Assembly: GCA_946405185.1 (NCBI GenBank)
Contig: CAMJGH010000005.1
Coordinates: 1-64,000 of the forward strand
Direction of reading: 5' to 3'
Origin: an uncultured Lachnospiraceae bacterium
Lineage (GTDB): Bacteria > Bacillota > Clostridia > Lachnospirales > Lachnospiraceae
DNA length: 64,000 nt
The translations under genes and the position numbers were made by a program. This document shows positions 41,814 through 50,852 of the stretch, in pieces (position 1 is the first letter of the stretch; each line of letters begins with the position of its first letter). Below the pieces are notes generated by a model, which saw only the letters and a program-made list of their open reading frames with translations, was not told where the DNA came from and searched no databases.

Positions 41814-43871
41814 TTACTCGCCCAGTGCGTACACGCCCACGCCGTACGCCGGCAGCACCGTGCCGCCGTCCACCTCGGCGCCTTCAAACAGCGACGTGGC
41901 CGGCACCTCAAAGCGCACCGCGGCCGGCTTCGCGCCGTAGTTCAGCGCAAAGACATAGCGCCTGCCGTCCTTTTCGCGCATGACCAGCTCCACATCCTTC
42001 GCCGCAGTCACGATGCCCTCAAACGGGCTCTTCGCGCCGGCCGCCTTCAGGATGGCCGGGAGGTTCCCCTCATCAAAGCAGGCACCCACGTGGATCACGA
42101 AGCCTTTGCCAAGCGGCCGCTTCGTGATGGCCGCTTCGCCGGCGTAGTAGGCGTTCTCATAGCGGGCCAGCACCTCGGTGCCGGGCAGCGCCGTCAGCAC
42201 GTCGTTGTAGACCGGCATGGCGATGCGGGTGCCGGAAAGATCCGCCGTCACCGGCGGCTCGGCCGAGCTGGTGTAAGTGAAATCGTGCACATCGGTGCCG
42301 GTCAGTTCCGCGAACAGCCCCGGCTGCGGCGCCATGACTATCTGCCCGTGGTCTTCCTTCAGGCCGCTGCGGCAGCCGAGCACCAGCACGCCGCCGTTCT
42401 CCACGTATTCCTTCAGCACCGGGATCCAGCTCTCTTTGGCGATCATGGCGTGCGGCATCACAAGCACCGGGTACTTCTGCAGGTCCGCTGCCTCCGTGCC
42501 CTTCCACAGGTACACGATGTCGTACGGCAGCCGCTCGTGCTGGGACGTCAGGAACGTCCCCCAGCGGCTGTGCTCCTGCATGCGGCCGTGCCAGATATCC
42601 ACCTGGCCGTCCCACTCGTTGTCATAGTCACGCAGTTCCGCAAACGCGGCCGTCACATCCGCCCCGCAGAGTTCATTAATGGAAGCAAACTTCCGGGCAA
42701 AGCCCTTCACTTCGGCCAGCTTCCGGTTGTCGCGCGAATCGTAGTCCAGGATGCCGTGCCAGTAGATCTCCGTGCCGAAGCACGCCGTGCGCCAGCGGAA
42801 GAACGAGATGAAATCCGCCCCGTGCGCCACGCTCTGCATGGCCCACAGCAGAAGCTGCCCCGGGCGCGGCGCCGGCGCCTCCATGCGGGTGGTCCACCCG
42901 TTGCCGCCGGACTGCTGCTCCATGATGCCGAAGTGCGGGCAGATGGAGCGCGTGGCGGTCAGCTTATAGGAGGAGTTGCGGTCGCGCAGATCCGTCGGGT
43001 CGTTTCCCGTGCGGTCGAGCGCAAAGCCGAAATCCGGGTAAGAGTCGAACATATAGATATCCAGCGACTCGTCTGTCATCCGGTGATTGTCAAGGTTGCC
43101 GAACATGCCGTTGGTGGTGATGAAATCCCCCGGCTTCACGTACTGCCGTAAGATCTCCGCCTGAATGGCCGCGAAGCGCTCGGCGCTGTCCGAGACAAAG
43201 CGCAGGTAGTCCAGGTGCCGGTGCGGGTTGTTGCCGGAATTTAAGACCGGCTGCAGCACGTGCACCTGCGACCAGTCGGTGTAGGTCTCACTCCAGAAAG
43301 CCGTCCCCCAGGCGGCGTTGAGCGCCGCGAGCGTCCCGTACTTTTTCTGCACGAACACCCGGAAAGCTTCATCGTCCGCCTCGGAGTAGAACTCGTTCGT
43401 CTCGCAGTTGAGCTCGTTGTCGATCTGCCAGCCGATGATGGCCGGATGCGGTGCGTAGTGCGCGGCCTCCTCCCGCACGATGCGGGAGACGTACGACCGG
43501 TAGACGGCCGAATTGTAGTTGTAGTGGCGGCGCCCGCCGTGGCGCAGCGTCACGCCTTCTTTGGTGCGGTTTAAGACCTCCGGGTGGGTTTCCGTGAGCC
43601 ACGCGGGCGGCGTGGCGGACGGGGTGCCGAAGATCACCTTCATGCCCTTTTCCTCACAGAGCGCGAGGAACCGGTCAAAAAAGTCAAACGAGAACACGCC
43701 CTCGCGGGGCTCAATAACGGACCAGGCAAACTCGCCGATGCGGATGACCGTGATGCCGGCCTCCAGCATGCGGGTCAGGTCACTTGCCCACAGGGACTCA
43801 TCCCAGTGCTCGGGGTAGTAACAGGTGCCAACGGTATAACGGTCGAACGCAAACTTCTGCGGTGCGCGCAT
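41814..43871 (-). CDS. Beta-galactosidase (GH42)
   Basis: A 685-residue GH42 glycosidase. The N-terminal TIM barrel begins TVGTCYYPEHWDESLW. The acid/base glutamate is in GWQIDNELNC (about residue 149) and the nucleophile in FGIMEQQSGGNGW (about 317). A second alpha/beta domain (about 385-590) and a C-terminal beta domain follow, as usual. It hydrolyses terminal beta-galactosides, probably small plant-derived oligosaccharides, in the cytoplasm, since no signal peptide is present. The galactose produced could feed GalE. The C-terminus and length are normal for the family. Confidence 0.94.
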   Translation of the reverse strand: MRAPQKFAFDRYTVGTCYYPEHWDESLWASDLTRMLEAGITVIRIGEFAWSVIEPREGVFSFDFFDRFLALCEEKGMKVIFGTPSATPPAWLTETHPEVLNRTKEGVTLRHGGRRHYNYNSAVYRSYVSRIVREEAAHYAPHPAIIGWQIDNELNCETNEFYSEADDEAFRVFVQKKYGTLAALNAAWGTAFWSETYTDWSQVHVLQPVLNSGNNPHRHLDYLRFVSDSAERFAAIQAEILRQYVKPGDFITTNGMFGNLDNHRMTDESLDIYMFDSYPDFGFALDRTGNDPTDLRDRNSSYKLTATRSICPHFGIMEQQSGGNGWTTRMEAPAPRPGQLLLWAMQSVAHGADFISFFRWRTACFGTEIYWHGILDYDSRDNRKLAEVKGFARKFASINELCGADVTAAFAELRDYDNEWDGQVDIWHGRMQEHSRWGTFLTSQHERLPYDIVYLWKGTEAADLQKYPVLVMPHAMIAKESWIPVLKEYVENGGVLVLGCRSGLKEDHGQIVMAPQPGLFAELTGTDVHDFTYTSSAEPPVTADLSGTRIAMPVYNDVLTALPGTEVLARYENAYYAGEAAITKRPLGKGFVIHVGACFDEGNLPAILKAAGAKSPFEGIVTAAKDVELVMREKDGRRYVFALNYGAKPAAVRFEVPATSLFEGAEVDGGTVLPAYGVGVYALGE

Positions 43872-43944
43872 GATGATCTCCTTTTCCGGCTGTCGGTGGA
43901 TATGCGATGATTATAGTCTATGGCTGACCGCTTTTTCAAGCAAA

Positions 43945-43976
43945 ACGGGGAGCGGACCCGCCGGTCCGCTCCCCGT
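43945..43976 (-). terminator. Terminator after the kinase-like gene
   Basis: ACGGGGAGCGGACC and GGTCCGCTCCCCGT form a perfect 14-bp stem with a 4-base loop. It lies 21 bases after the kinase-like gene stop and is followed on the minus strand by TTTTGCTTG. Confidence 0.85.
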
Positions 43977-43996
43977 CTTCTTCTTTTATGGTGCTG

Positions 43997-46225
43997 TCAG
44001 CCACCCACGACCGGTCCCTGCTGCTTTCCCGCCTGCTCCTGCTGGATCTTCTTCACGGCTTCCAGGGCGGCCCGGCGGTCATCCATCTCACGCTGCTCGG
44101 AGGCCATCATGCGGTCCTCCCGCTCTGCCTCGGTGCTGCCGCCGCCCAGCTTCTTCTCGTACTCGTCCACGGTGGCCACCACCTGCTTCGCGTAGTCGAT
44201 GTGGCGCTGTTCGTAGGCGTTCTTGCCGCGCAGCGTCTCCAGCGACTCGGCCCCGCGCTCTCCCATCTTCCCATAGAGATACGTCAGGGCAGTCTCCTTC
44301 AGCGAGCTGAACTTCTTCGTGGTCTGCTCCAGGATGCTCCGTGAATTGATATCCGTCAGCAGCCGGGTCTCGTCCGCCTTGCCGCTGCCGAACAGGTGCT
44401 CCTTGAAGGCCGCCGTTTCGCGCACAGCCTGTGTCAGGTTGCGGAAGTTTTCGGACTGGCCGCGGATGCCCACCAGATCCGACTGTCTGAATTTCGTCTG
44501 TTTGTCTTCCACCAGGCGGGACACCTCATCAAAGGAGTCCGCCACGGTGCCGACGGTGGCCCGGCGGCCGGCGGAGGCCACGTGCGCCAGGTCGGGGGCT
44601 GCCGGCTGTTCGGTCAGCGGCTGGAACCGGTAGGAGCGGTTTGCGCCGGTATTGGCATCCAGAAACTGCTCAAACCCCTTCACCAGGTTGCCGTCGTCCA
44701 GGGACGATTTCATGGCACTAAGGCTCATGTTCTTGACAAAATCCTTGTCCGAGACGATCTGCAGGCGGCATTTCGGGCTTTTGAGTTCCTTTTTGAGCGT
44801 CTGCAGACGCCTGGCGGAGGCCAGGATTTCTTCCTCCGAGAGGCCTTTTCCGCGCAGAGTGAACTTTAACATCTCCGGTGACAGGTTCTTCACGCGGTCC
44901 GCCATGGACTTGCTGATGACACGCAGTTTTTCCACTTCCGCGTCCCTGACCATGCGCCGGCCGAACGAGCTGTCGTTATCGATGCCCTGAATGCCGATGA
45001 TATCGCCCTGTTCGTTTACCTGGTAGAAGACATTGCCGGGATGTCTGTCCACGTTCAGGCACAGGTAGTCCAGCACCTGGAGGTCCGCGAACTGCTTGAG
45101 TACCTTGCCGCGGGTGGCTTCGTTCTCAAGCGGACTGTCGTTGACATGCGCCCACTGCTTCGGGTTCTTGTACGGATCAATGCCCTTCGCGTAGTCCATG
45201 AACGTTCCCTCGACCACCTTGCCGTTTTCGTCGATGAACTTCATGTTGTCCGCCCGGGCGATCAGCGTGGGGACGCCTAAGAGCTGTGCCGTGGCGCTCA
45301 TGGCGGAGTTGCGGTTGTCCAGCCGGTCACCCTGTTCGAGTGCCAGGTTCAGGCCGTTGATGTTGGTATCGATCCGGGCGCCCGTCTTCTTCAGACCGCC
45401 CGCCAGTTCCTTCAAGGCCGCGGACGGGATCCTGTCCACTTTCACACCGGCCCGCTTCAGCACGGCTTTGAGGCGGTCCGGCGTCATGCGGTTCATGCTG
45501 GCGAGATACCCCACCACGAAGGCGTCGGTAGCGTTTTTGTTCACCTTGCGGCCTGCTATATCCTCCGCTCCGTTTGTGATCAGGAACTGCCGGTAGAGGC
45601 TCACGATCTTATCCAGTTCGGCCGCCGCTTCCGGATCCTTGCAGAGGGCTTTCGCCTTCGCGAACGACTCGTTGTAGTCATTCATCACGTTCACGTGAGT
45701 GGCCTTGGTGAACACCCCGTGGCGGGGCTTTCCGTCCGCGCCCACGATGGTCATGGGCAGACGGGCGTTCTGCATGTTGTGGGCCGCCGTGATCTGCCGG
45801 CCCCGCAGATCGATGGTGCGGGTGCGGGCGCTATTCTGGATCTCCGGCAGGGATTTCGGGCCGGCCGCGGGGTCATATTCCTGAAGGGCGGAAAAATCCT
45901 GGTTCATCACACCCTGAAGACGGTTCACCGTCTTGCCCAGGTTGATGGCAGCGGGATTGCCGGAGGCTTCGGCGCTGGCCAGAAACTTCTCGCCCGCTTC
46001 GGCTGCCTGTACGATCAGGCGCTGCAGTTCTTCCGACGCGGCGGCATCGAGCGGCGCGGGCACCCCGTTGCGCTCTTCCGCCGAATATTGCTCCATGGCA
46101 TCATCCATCTGCTTGACGGCCTGAAGGTAGGCTGTATACAGCTGGCCGCCGTTCGCGCCCTGCGCTTTCAGTTCATTGATCAGGTTCTGGCGTTCCTGCC
46201 GGGAGGGAAAGACGTATGTCGGCAT
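43997..46225 (-). CDS. Putative PI3/4-kinase-like protein
   Basis: A 742-residue soluble protein without signal peptide. In the middle (about residues 290-430) it has VPTLIARADNMKF, CLNVDRHPGNVFYQV and IQGIDNDSSFGRRM. This order, a DRHxxN catalytic loop followed by an Asp-rich metal segment, is that of PI3/PI4-kinase and HipA-like folds. The N-terminal third is helical (RQERQNLINELKAQG) and the C-terminal part is long and charged (SKSMADRVKNLSPEM). Whether the substrate is a lipid, a protein or a small molecule cannot be told. The ATG at 46225 has AAGGAG upstream. It has its own promoter and terminator, so it is monocistronic, and it is divergent from an NlpC/P60 lipoprotein gene. Confidence 0.7.
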   Translation of the reverse strand: MPTYVFPSRQERQNLINELKAQGANGGQLYTAYLQAVKQMDDAMEQYSAEERNGVPAPLDAAASEELQRLIVQAAEAGEKFLASAEASGNPAAINLGKTVNRLQGVMNQDFSALQEYDPAAGPKSLPEIQNSARTRTIDLRGRQITAAHNMQNARLPMTIVGADGKPRHGVFTKATHVNVMNDYNESFAKAKALCKDPEAAAELDKIVSLYRQFLITNGAEDIAGRKVNKNATDAFVVGYLASMNRMTPDRLKAVLKRAGVKVDRIPSAALKELAGGLKKTGARIDTNINGLNLALEQGDRLDNRNSAMSATAQLLGVPTLIARADNMKFIDENGKVVEGTFMDYAKGIDPYKNPKQWAHVNDSPLENEATRGKVLKQFADLQVLDYLCLNVDRHPGNVFYQVNEQGDIIGIQGIDNDSSFGRRMVRDAEVEKLRVISKSMADRVKNLSPEMLKFTLRGKGLSEEEILASARRLQTLKKELKSPKCRLQIVSDKDFVKNMSLSAMKSSLDDGNLVKGFEQFLDANTGANRSYRFQPLTEQPAAPDLAHVASAGRRATVGTVADSFDEVSRLVEDKQTKFRQSDLVGIRGQSENFRNLTQAVRETAAFKEHLFGSGKADETRLLTDINSRSILEQTTKKFSSLKETALTYLYGKMGERGAESLETLRGKNAYEQRHIDYAKQVVATVDEYEKKLGGGSTEAEREDRMMASEQREMDDRRAALEAVKKIQQEQAGKQQGPVVGG

Positions 46226-46274
46226 GTTCAACAATCTCCTTGCATAATGTCAGCCGGATGGCTTTGTGGGTGTT

Positions 46275-46303
46275 ATTTTATCGTAACCGGTCATTCTTTA
46301 CAA
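46275..46303 (-). promoter_or_regulatory. Sigma-A promoter of the kinase-like gene
   Basis: On the minus strand TTGTAA (46298-46303) and TAAAAT (46275-46280) are spaced by 17 bases. The ATG lies 50 bases downstream of the -10 box. It is back-to-back with the promoter of the NlpC/P60 lipoprotein. Confidence 0.7.
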
Positions 46304-46349
46304 GAACCGAGTTTCATCCGGCATAACATCGGCATACCCCGTTCTTCCG

Positions 46350-46378
46350 TTGACTTTTCCGTTCCTCCCCCCTATACT
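46350..46378 (+). promoter_or_regulatory. Sigma-A promoter of the NlpC/P60 lipoprotein gene
   Basis: TTGACT (46350-46355) and TATACT (46373-46378) with a 17-base spacer, 38 bases before the ATG at 46416. Confidence 0.85.
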
Positions 46379-46415
46379 CTCCTCATCCGCTGATCTTCTT
46401 AAAGGAAGGATACCC

Positions 46416-47573
46416 ATGAAGCGTTTTATCCGGATGAGCATACTTTCCATCACGATGACGGCCGCCCTGTGTTTTGCTGCCTGTAAGGAAGAAACACCGG
46501 TGATCACGCGCAATACCGTTCCCGCACAGGAAAGCCGTGAACCAAGTGGCAGTGAAAACCCGCAGCAGGCGCTGCCCGCCGAAAGCCGGACAGACGCCGC
46601 CCCGGAGGCTTCCGGCGAAGTGCCGGACGCCTCTCCGGAAGAGACGGAGCCGGCCACCGAAGCAACGGAGCCGGCCACCGAAGCAACCGAGCCGCCCACG
46701 GAGGCGCCGGATCCCGCTCTGGGTGTGCTGGATCATTACGCCAACCCGTTCATCGTCACCAACGTAAACACCTATCTGAACATGCGCAGCGCCCCCTCCA
46801 CGGGAGGCACCATCATCGGCAAGATCGCCGAAAACGCCGGCGGGGAGGTCCTGGAGGATCTGGGCGGCTGGCTGCGCGTCCGCTCCGGCGGCAAGGAAGG
46901 GTTTGTTGCCAGGGAATACTGTCTCGTCGGGGAAGAGGCACGTGACATGGCTCCCCGTGTGGCGGTGGAACGGGTGCAGATCACGGCCGAGCGCCTGAAT
47001 GTCCGCACCGGTCCGGGCACGGAGTTTGACATCCTCTCCAAGCTGGGAGCCGGCAGCCTGCTTCCGTATGACGAGGATCTGGACGGCTGGTACCGGATCA
47101 CCGTCAACAATGCCGCGGGCTACATCAGCAAGGAGTTTGCCGAAGCCGGGTGGTACCTGGAGGAAGCGGCTCCGTGGACCAGCGTGGCCCGCGCCTCCGC
47201 CACACGCCAAGCGCTTGTAAACTATGCCGCACAGTTCATGGGCATCCCCTACCGGCTGGGCGGGACCAGCCTTGGCGGCGGCGGGATCGACTGCTCCAGT
47301 TACGTGCAGCAGTGCCTGCGCAACGCCATCGGCATCGGCCTCGGGCGCACCTCCCGGCAGCAGGCCGGCCGCGGGCGCACGGTCAGTCTGGCCGAGGCCA
47401 GACCGGGAGATCTGATGTTCTATACCGACGAGTACGGAACCATCGACCACGTCGCGTTCTACATGGGCGACGGCATGATCCTCCACGCCTCGCGCACGTA
47501 CGGAGGCGTATCGGTCAGCACCTACAACTATCTCATCGAGCCCGTTTTCATCAAAAATGTAATCGGGGATTGA
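46416..47573 (+). CDS. Secreted lipoprotein with two SH3b domains and an NlpC/P60 domain
   Basis: A 385-residue cell-wall hydrolase. The signal ends in a lipobox (AALCFAAC), followed by a Pro/Thr/Glu-rich linker with TEATEPATEATEPP repeats. Two SH3b domains (about residues 112-175, NTYLNMRSAPST; and about 190-250, ERLNVRTGPGTEFD) bind the wall. The C-terminal NlpC/P60 domain (about 265-385) has the catalytic GIDCSSYVQQ cysteine and IDHVAFYMG histidine. It should cleave peptide stems of peptidoglycan, probably during growth or daughter-cell separation. The ATG at 46416 is 22 codons inside the track ORF and is supported by AAGGAAGG and the signal peptide. Confidence 0.93.
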   Translation: MKRFIRMSILSITMTAALCFAACKEETPVITRNTVPAQESREPSGSENPQQALPAESRTDAAPEASGEVPDASPEETEPATEATEPATEATEPPTEAPDPALGVLDHYANPFIVTNVNTYLNMRSAPSTGGTIIGKIAENAGGEVLEDLGGWLRVRSGGKEGFVAREYCLVGEEARDMAPRVAVERVQITAERLNVRTGPGTEFDILSKLGAGSLLPYDEDLDGWYRITVNNAAGYISKEFAEAGWYLEEAAPWTSVARASATRQALVNYAAQFMGIPYRLGGTSLGGGGIDCSSYVQQCLRNAIGIGLGRTSRQQAGRGRTVSLAEARPGDLMFYTDEYGTIDHVAFYMGDGMILHASRTYGGVSVSTYNYLIEPVFIKNVIGD

Positions 47574-47647
47574 GAGTTACATTTTTGAGCCGCTGTAATT
47601 GTACTGTCCACACATGCCATAGTTCTGTATCCACATTACACAAAACC

Positions 47648-47667
47648 GGGGCGGCCGCAGCCGCCCC
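47648..47667. terminator. Bidirectional terminator GGGGCGGC-GCCGCCCC, copy A
   Basis: A perfect 8-bp stem (GGGGCGGC, GCCGCCCC) with a CGCA loop lies between two convergent genes. The same hairpin and similar flanks occur at 52390-52409. Confidence 0.75.
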
Positions 47668-47719
47668 GCCTGTTCTATATCAGGCTGATCCTATAAACAC
47701 AGCAACTGCTCCTCGACGC

Positions 47720-50626
47720 TTATGCCGGCTGTATCACCAGATCACTGCGGATAAAACCGGTATAGCTTCCGCTGATCCCTACGATGTACCAAATGTATCC
47801 GTCCGCCCCGTTGACAATGCCGGTGACCGTCACCCACTCTCCATTGTAGAGTTGCGGACTGCCATCGATCGTATCGTAAGTCACACCAGGACCACTGCGG
47901 ACATTAACTACTCCATACACGCTGTAGGCAACACCGTTCCATGGCACATACATACTGTTGTCTGTTTCCTGCACCAAGTCGCTCCGGACATAGCCGGTCG
48001 TACTATCCGCCATTCGGATGCCATACCACACATGCCCATCCTGTCCATCTGTCTGCCCGATCACCGTAACCACGGTGCCATTTGTCAGTGTCGGATGAGC
48101 AGATGCCTGTGAATAATTCGTTCCCGGACCAGTCCGCACATTTACATAGCCATTTACAGAATAGATGCTTGCCGCAAACGACACAAACTCCTCCGTTACA
48201 GTAACCGTCTGCACTGCACGGATCAGATCACTTCGGATATAACCTTCATAGAGATCCAGGATGAGCACCCGATACCACAGATACCCGTCCACTCCGGTGG
48301 TCACACCCGTTACCCTCACCTGCTCTCCGTTCTGAAGTTGAGAACGGCCGGAAATCAAGGCATATCCGGTTCCCGGACCGCTGCGGACATTTACGTAACC
48401 GTTGACACTCTGCGCGTATCCTATCCACTGTGCGTAGTGGTTAGTCACATTCTGTACCAACAGATCCGAACGAATGTATCCTGTATAGTTGCCGTAAATA
48501 CGCACCGTATTCCAGGTATGTCCGTCTGCTCCAGCCACACTGCCCATCACCTCAACAGACGTACCGTTGTACAGCGGTGTCACCGTCGCGACTATTCCAT
48601 ACGATGTCCCTGGCCCACTGCGGACATTGACATAGCCATTTACACTATTGACGATCGCTGTATAAAGGGCCTGACCTTCCGGCGCCTCACGGATGACCAG
48701 ATCTGACCGGATAAAGCCACCATAAGTGGCATCGATCTTAACCTGATACCAGACGTGGCTATCCGTTCCCGTCTGCCGAGCGATAACCGTTACCTCTGTT
48801 CCGTTTGCCAGAGACGGAACCGCTGAATGCTGTGCATATGCAGTCCCTGGGCCGGTCCGGATATTGACATGGCCATTGGCACCGTTCACGGTTCCAATCC
48901 AGGCAGATTCATTCTCCACCCCGTTATAGACGACAAAATCGGAGCGCATGTAGCCAAAATACGAGCCCGGCAATTCAACATAGTACCAGTCGTGATCATC
49001 CGCTCCACGGATCGTGGCGATCACCGTCACGAAGGTACCTACATCCACCATGGGACAACCATCAATGGTCGGATAAGTCGTTCCGGCACCGCTGCGGACG
49101 TTTACATGGGCAGTCGGGGCTACAGCCATGCCCTCCCAGGAATCCTCATCCGGTTCATCAATCACGGAACCTGCGGATGCCGCCACATAACCGGTATATA
49201 CACCCAGTGCCCGCACTTTAAACCAGGTTGAACCGTCTTCCGCCGGCCATACACTAAGCATTTCCGCAGCCGAACCAGCCTCCAGATGCGTCAGGTGCGG
49301 CGTAACATACGTATTGCCTCCGGGAAACGTCACAAAGGGGGCATTCAGCGAAGGTTTAAAAAACTTCTTTCGAAAACGGATCGTCTCTCCAAGCACTTCC
49401 GTCACAGCTTCTTTCAGCACAAAGGCATCAAAGCCATCCGTATCCCGAAAACGATAATAATCCTGCGCTTCCCCATTGATCATAATAACATCACCGCACT
49501 TCAGCAGCCCGATAGGATCATCATCGTGCAGACTATGGAAATAATTCACATAATCCACACGAATGCGAGCCTGCCATTCTGTATAAAAAACTTGAGCGCT
49601 TTCCGTCCCCGAAAGCCAATAAAAATGTGGATAATGTTCAGAAGGCATACAAAACTGGCAGCCACTCGTTCCAAAGGCAGAATTCATATATCCGGCATCA
49701 TTAATAAATCCTTCATAATAGATATATCTCTCGGGGTTTGACACTTCCCCTCCATATCTGTAAAAATTCCCATCTGTACAGTAATGAGCGACCCCTAGTT
49801 CGTCAAACGCACGAATTCCATATTTAAAGAAATCTTCAAATGCGTAATCTGCTAATCTTAATCCTTTGTCAGGGTCATTATCTGGCAATCCCGTATTTTC
49901 CCTATTCAATTCTGGAACACCGTCAAAATCTCTAGTATGAACAGTACTGACTGCCGTTTCCAATGTCCACGACGGATTAACAATCATCGACTCGCGGATA
50001 TTATCGAAAGCACATTGCAGCACTTCCATACATAATGCATAACGTGAATAATCTCCTGTGCATGTTTCATGCCACATCACATTATTGACAAAGTCACAAA
50101 ATGTCTCATTTGTCATATACGTCTGGTAATCCGGTTGTACACTGAGCAAGTTCTGATAGGAATCGCTGTAATCAATTCCATTGATCAAAAACCAATGTGT
50201 GAAATCCCTGTCAGCAACACGTGTGATCATCACACCATGGAATTCATTCCTGGCCTCAACGATGCGTCCTGTACCAATATAGATGCCGATGTGCCCAGAT
50301 TTATACACGGCGGCCCCCAATGGCGCATTCGCCATGGTAGTTGCAGAATACGGATGTACCTCTATAGCATTATTATAAAATGTTCGGGCAGACATCACAC
50401 CTTTTCCTGTACAGATTGACACAAATCCCGAACAGTCCACACATGCTCGCCCTACGTTTTTTCTGGCATAACTTTGCAAAAGTGTATCCGAGAAATGACT
50501 TTCACCATATGTCGAAATCATTGCTTCCACCTTTTCCGATGTTGCAACCTGTCCCTTAAAACCATATACATAACCATATTTATGCCAGTTCTTCAAGGCA
50601 TTCTGTGCTACTTCATAACCTGTCAT
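47720..50626 (-). CDS. NlpC/P60 protein with six SH3b repeats, lysin-like
   Basis: A 968-residue protein without signal peptide. Residues 1 to about 160 are an NlpC/P60 domain with the catalytic cysteine in ACVDCSGFVSIC (about 64) and the histidine in YKSGHIGIYIGTG (about 108). Residues about 160-500 form an unrecognised middle region. About 505-968 are six SH3b repeats of about 77 residues, each with a VNVRSGPGT-like motif and ending GYIRSDLV; a more diverged copy precedes them. It could bind and cut peptidoglycan. The lack of a signal suggests export through a holin, as in phage lysins; a BhlA-like holin gene lies 1.8 kb upstream. The base composition is lower than that of the core genes. 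The ATG at 50626 has AGGAGGAGAAGG; the track ORF starts 106 codons too early. Confidence 0.85.
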   Translation of the reverse strand: MTGYEVAQNALKNWHKYGYVYGFKGQVATSEKVEAMISTYGESHFSDTLLQSYARKNVGRACVDCSGFVSICTGKGVMSARTFYNNAIEVHPYSATTMANAPLGAAVYKSGHIGIYIGTGRIVEARNEFHGVMITRVADRDFTHWFLINGIDYSDSYQNLLSVQPDYQTYMTNETFCDFVNNVMWHETCTGDYSRYALCMEVLQCAFDNIRESMIVNPSWTLETAVSTVHTRDFDGVPELNRENTGLPDNDPDKGLRLADYAFEDFFKYGIRAFDELGVAHYCTDGNFYRYGGEVSNPERYIYYEGFINDAGYMNSAFGTSGCQFCMPSEHYPHFYWLSGTESAQVFYTEWQARIRVDYVNYFHSLHDDDPIGLLKCGDVIMINGEAQDYYRFRDTDGFDAFVLKEAVTEVLGETIRFRKKFFKPSLNAPFVTFPGGNTYVTPHLTHLEAGSAAEMLSVWPAEDGSTWFKVRALGVYTGYVAASAGSVIDEPDEDSWEGMAVAPTAHVNVRSGAGTTYPTIDGCPMVDVGTFVTVIATIRGADDHDWYYVELPGSYFGYMRSDFVVYNGVENESAWIGTVNGANGHVNIRTGPGTAYAQHSAVPSLANGTEVTVIARQTGTDSHVWYQVKIDATYGGFIRSDLVIREAPEGQALYTAIVNSVNGYVNVRSGPGTSYGIVATVTPLYNGTSVEVMGSVAGADGHTWNTVRIYGNYTGYIRSDLLVQNVTNHYAQWIGYAQSVNGYVNVRSGPGTGYALISGRSQLQNGEQVRVTGVTTGVDGYLWYRVLILDLYEGYIRSDLIRAVQTVTVTEEFVSFAASIYSVNGYVNVRTGPGTNYSQASAHPTLTNGTVVTVIGQTDGQDGHVWYGIRMADSTTGYVRSDLVQETDNSMYVPWNGVAYSVYGVVNVRSGPGVTYDTIDGSPQLYNGEWVTVTGIVNGADGYIWYIVGISGSYTGFIRSDLVIQPA

Positions 50627-50808
50627 TTCCTTCTCCTCCTTTTTTTGGAAATACCATCGTAAATGTTTATTTAACCGTCCGTTCTGCGCAGTTCTTCCGG
50701 TCATCTGAATCCTAACAGAGAAAAAAGCTTGCTTCTCGGCATAATATGCCGATCTTTCACAGTTTTTCGACATCTCATACAAGACTTTCCTTTTATTGAG
50801 CCCTGCTG

Positions 50809-50814
50809 TATAAT
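50809..50814 (+). promoter_or_regulatory. TATAAT -10 box for the 492-residue lipoprotein gene
   Basis: A perfect TATAAT lies 38 bases before the ATG. The -35 region (TTTCCT) is weak. A short palindrome CGGCATAATATGCCG in the same divergent intergenic space (50735-50749) could be an operator for either gene. Confidence 0.5.
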
Positions 50815-50852
50815 TGTTTTGTATCAGGCACCCGATTGAAAAGGAGATTTCC

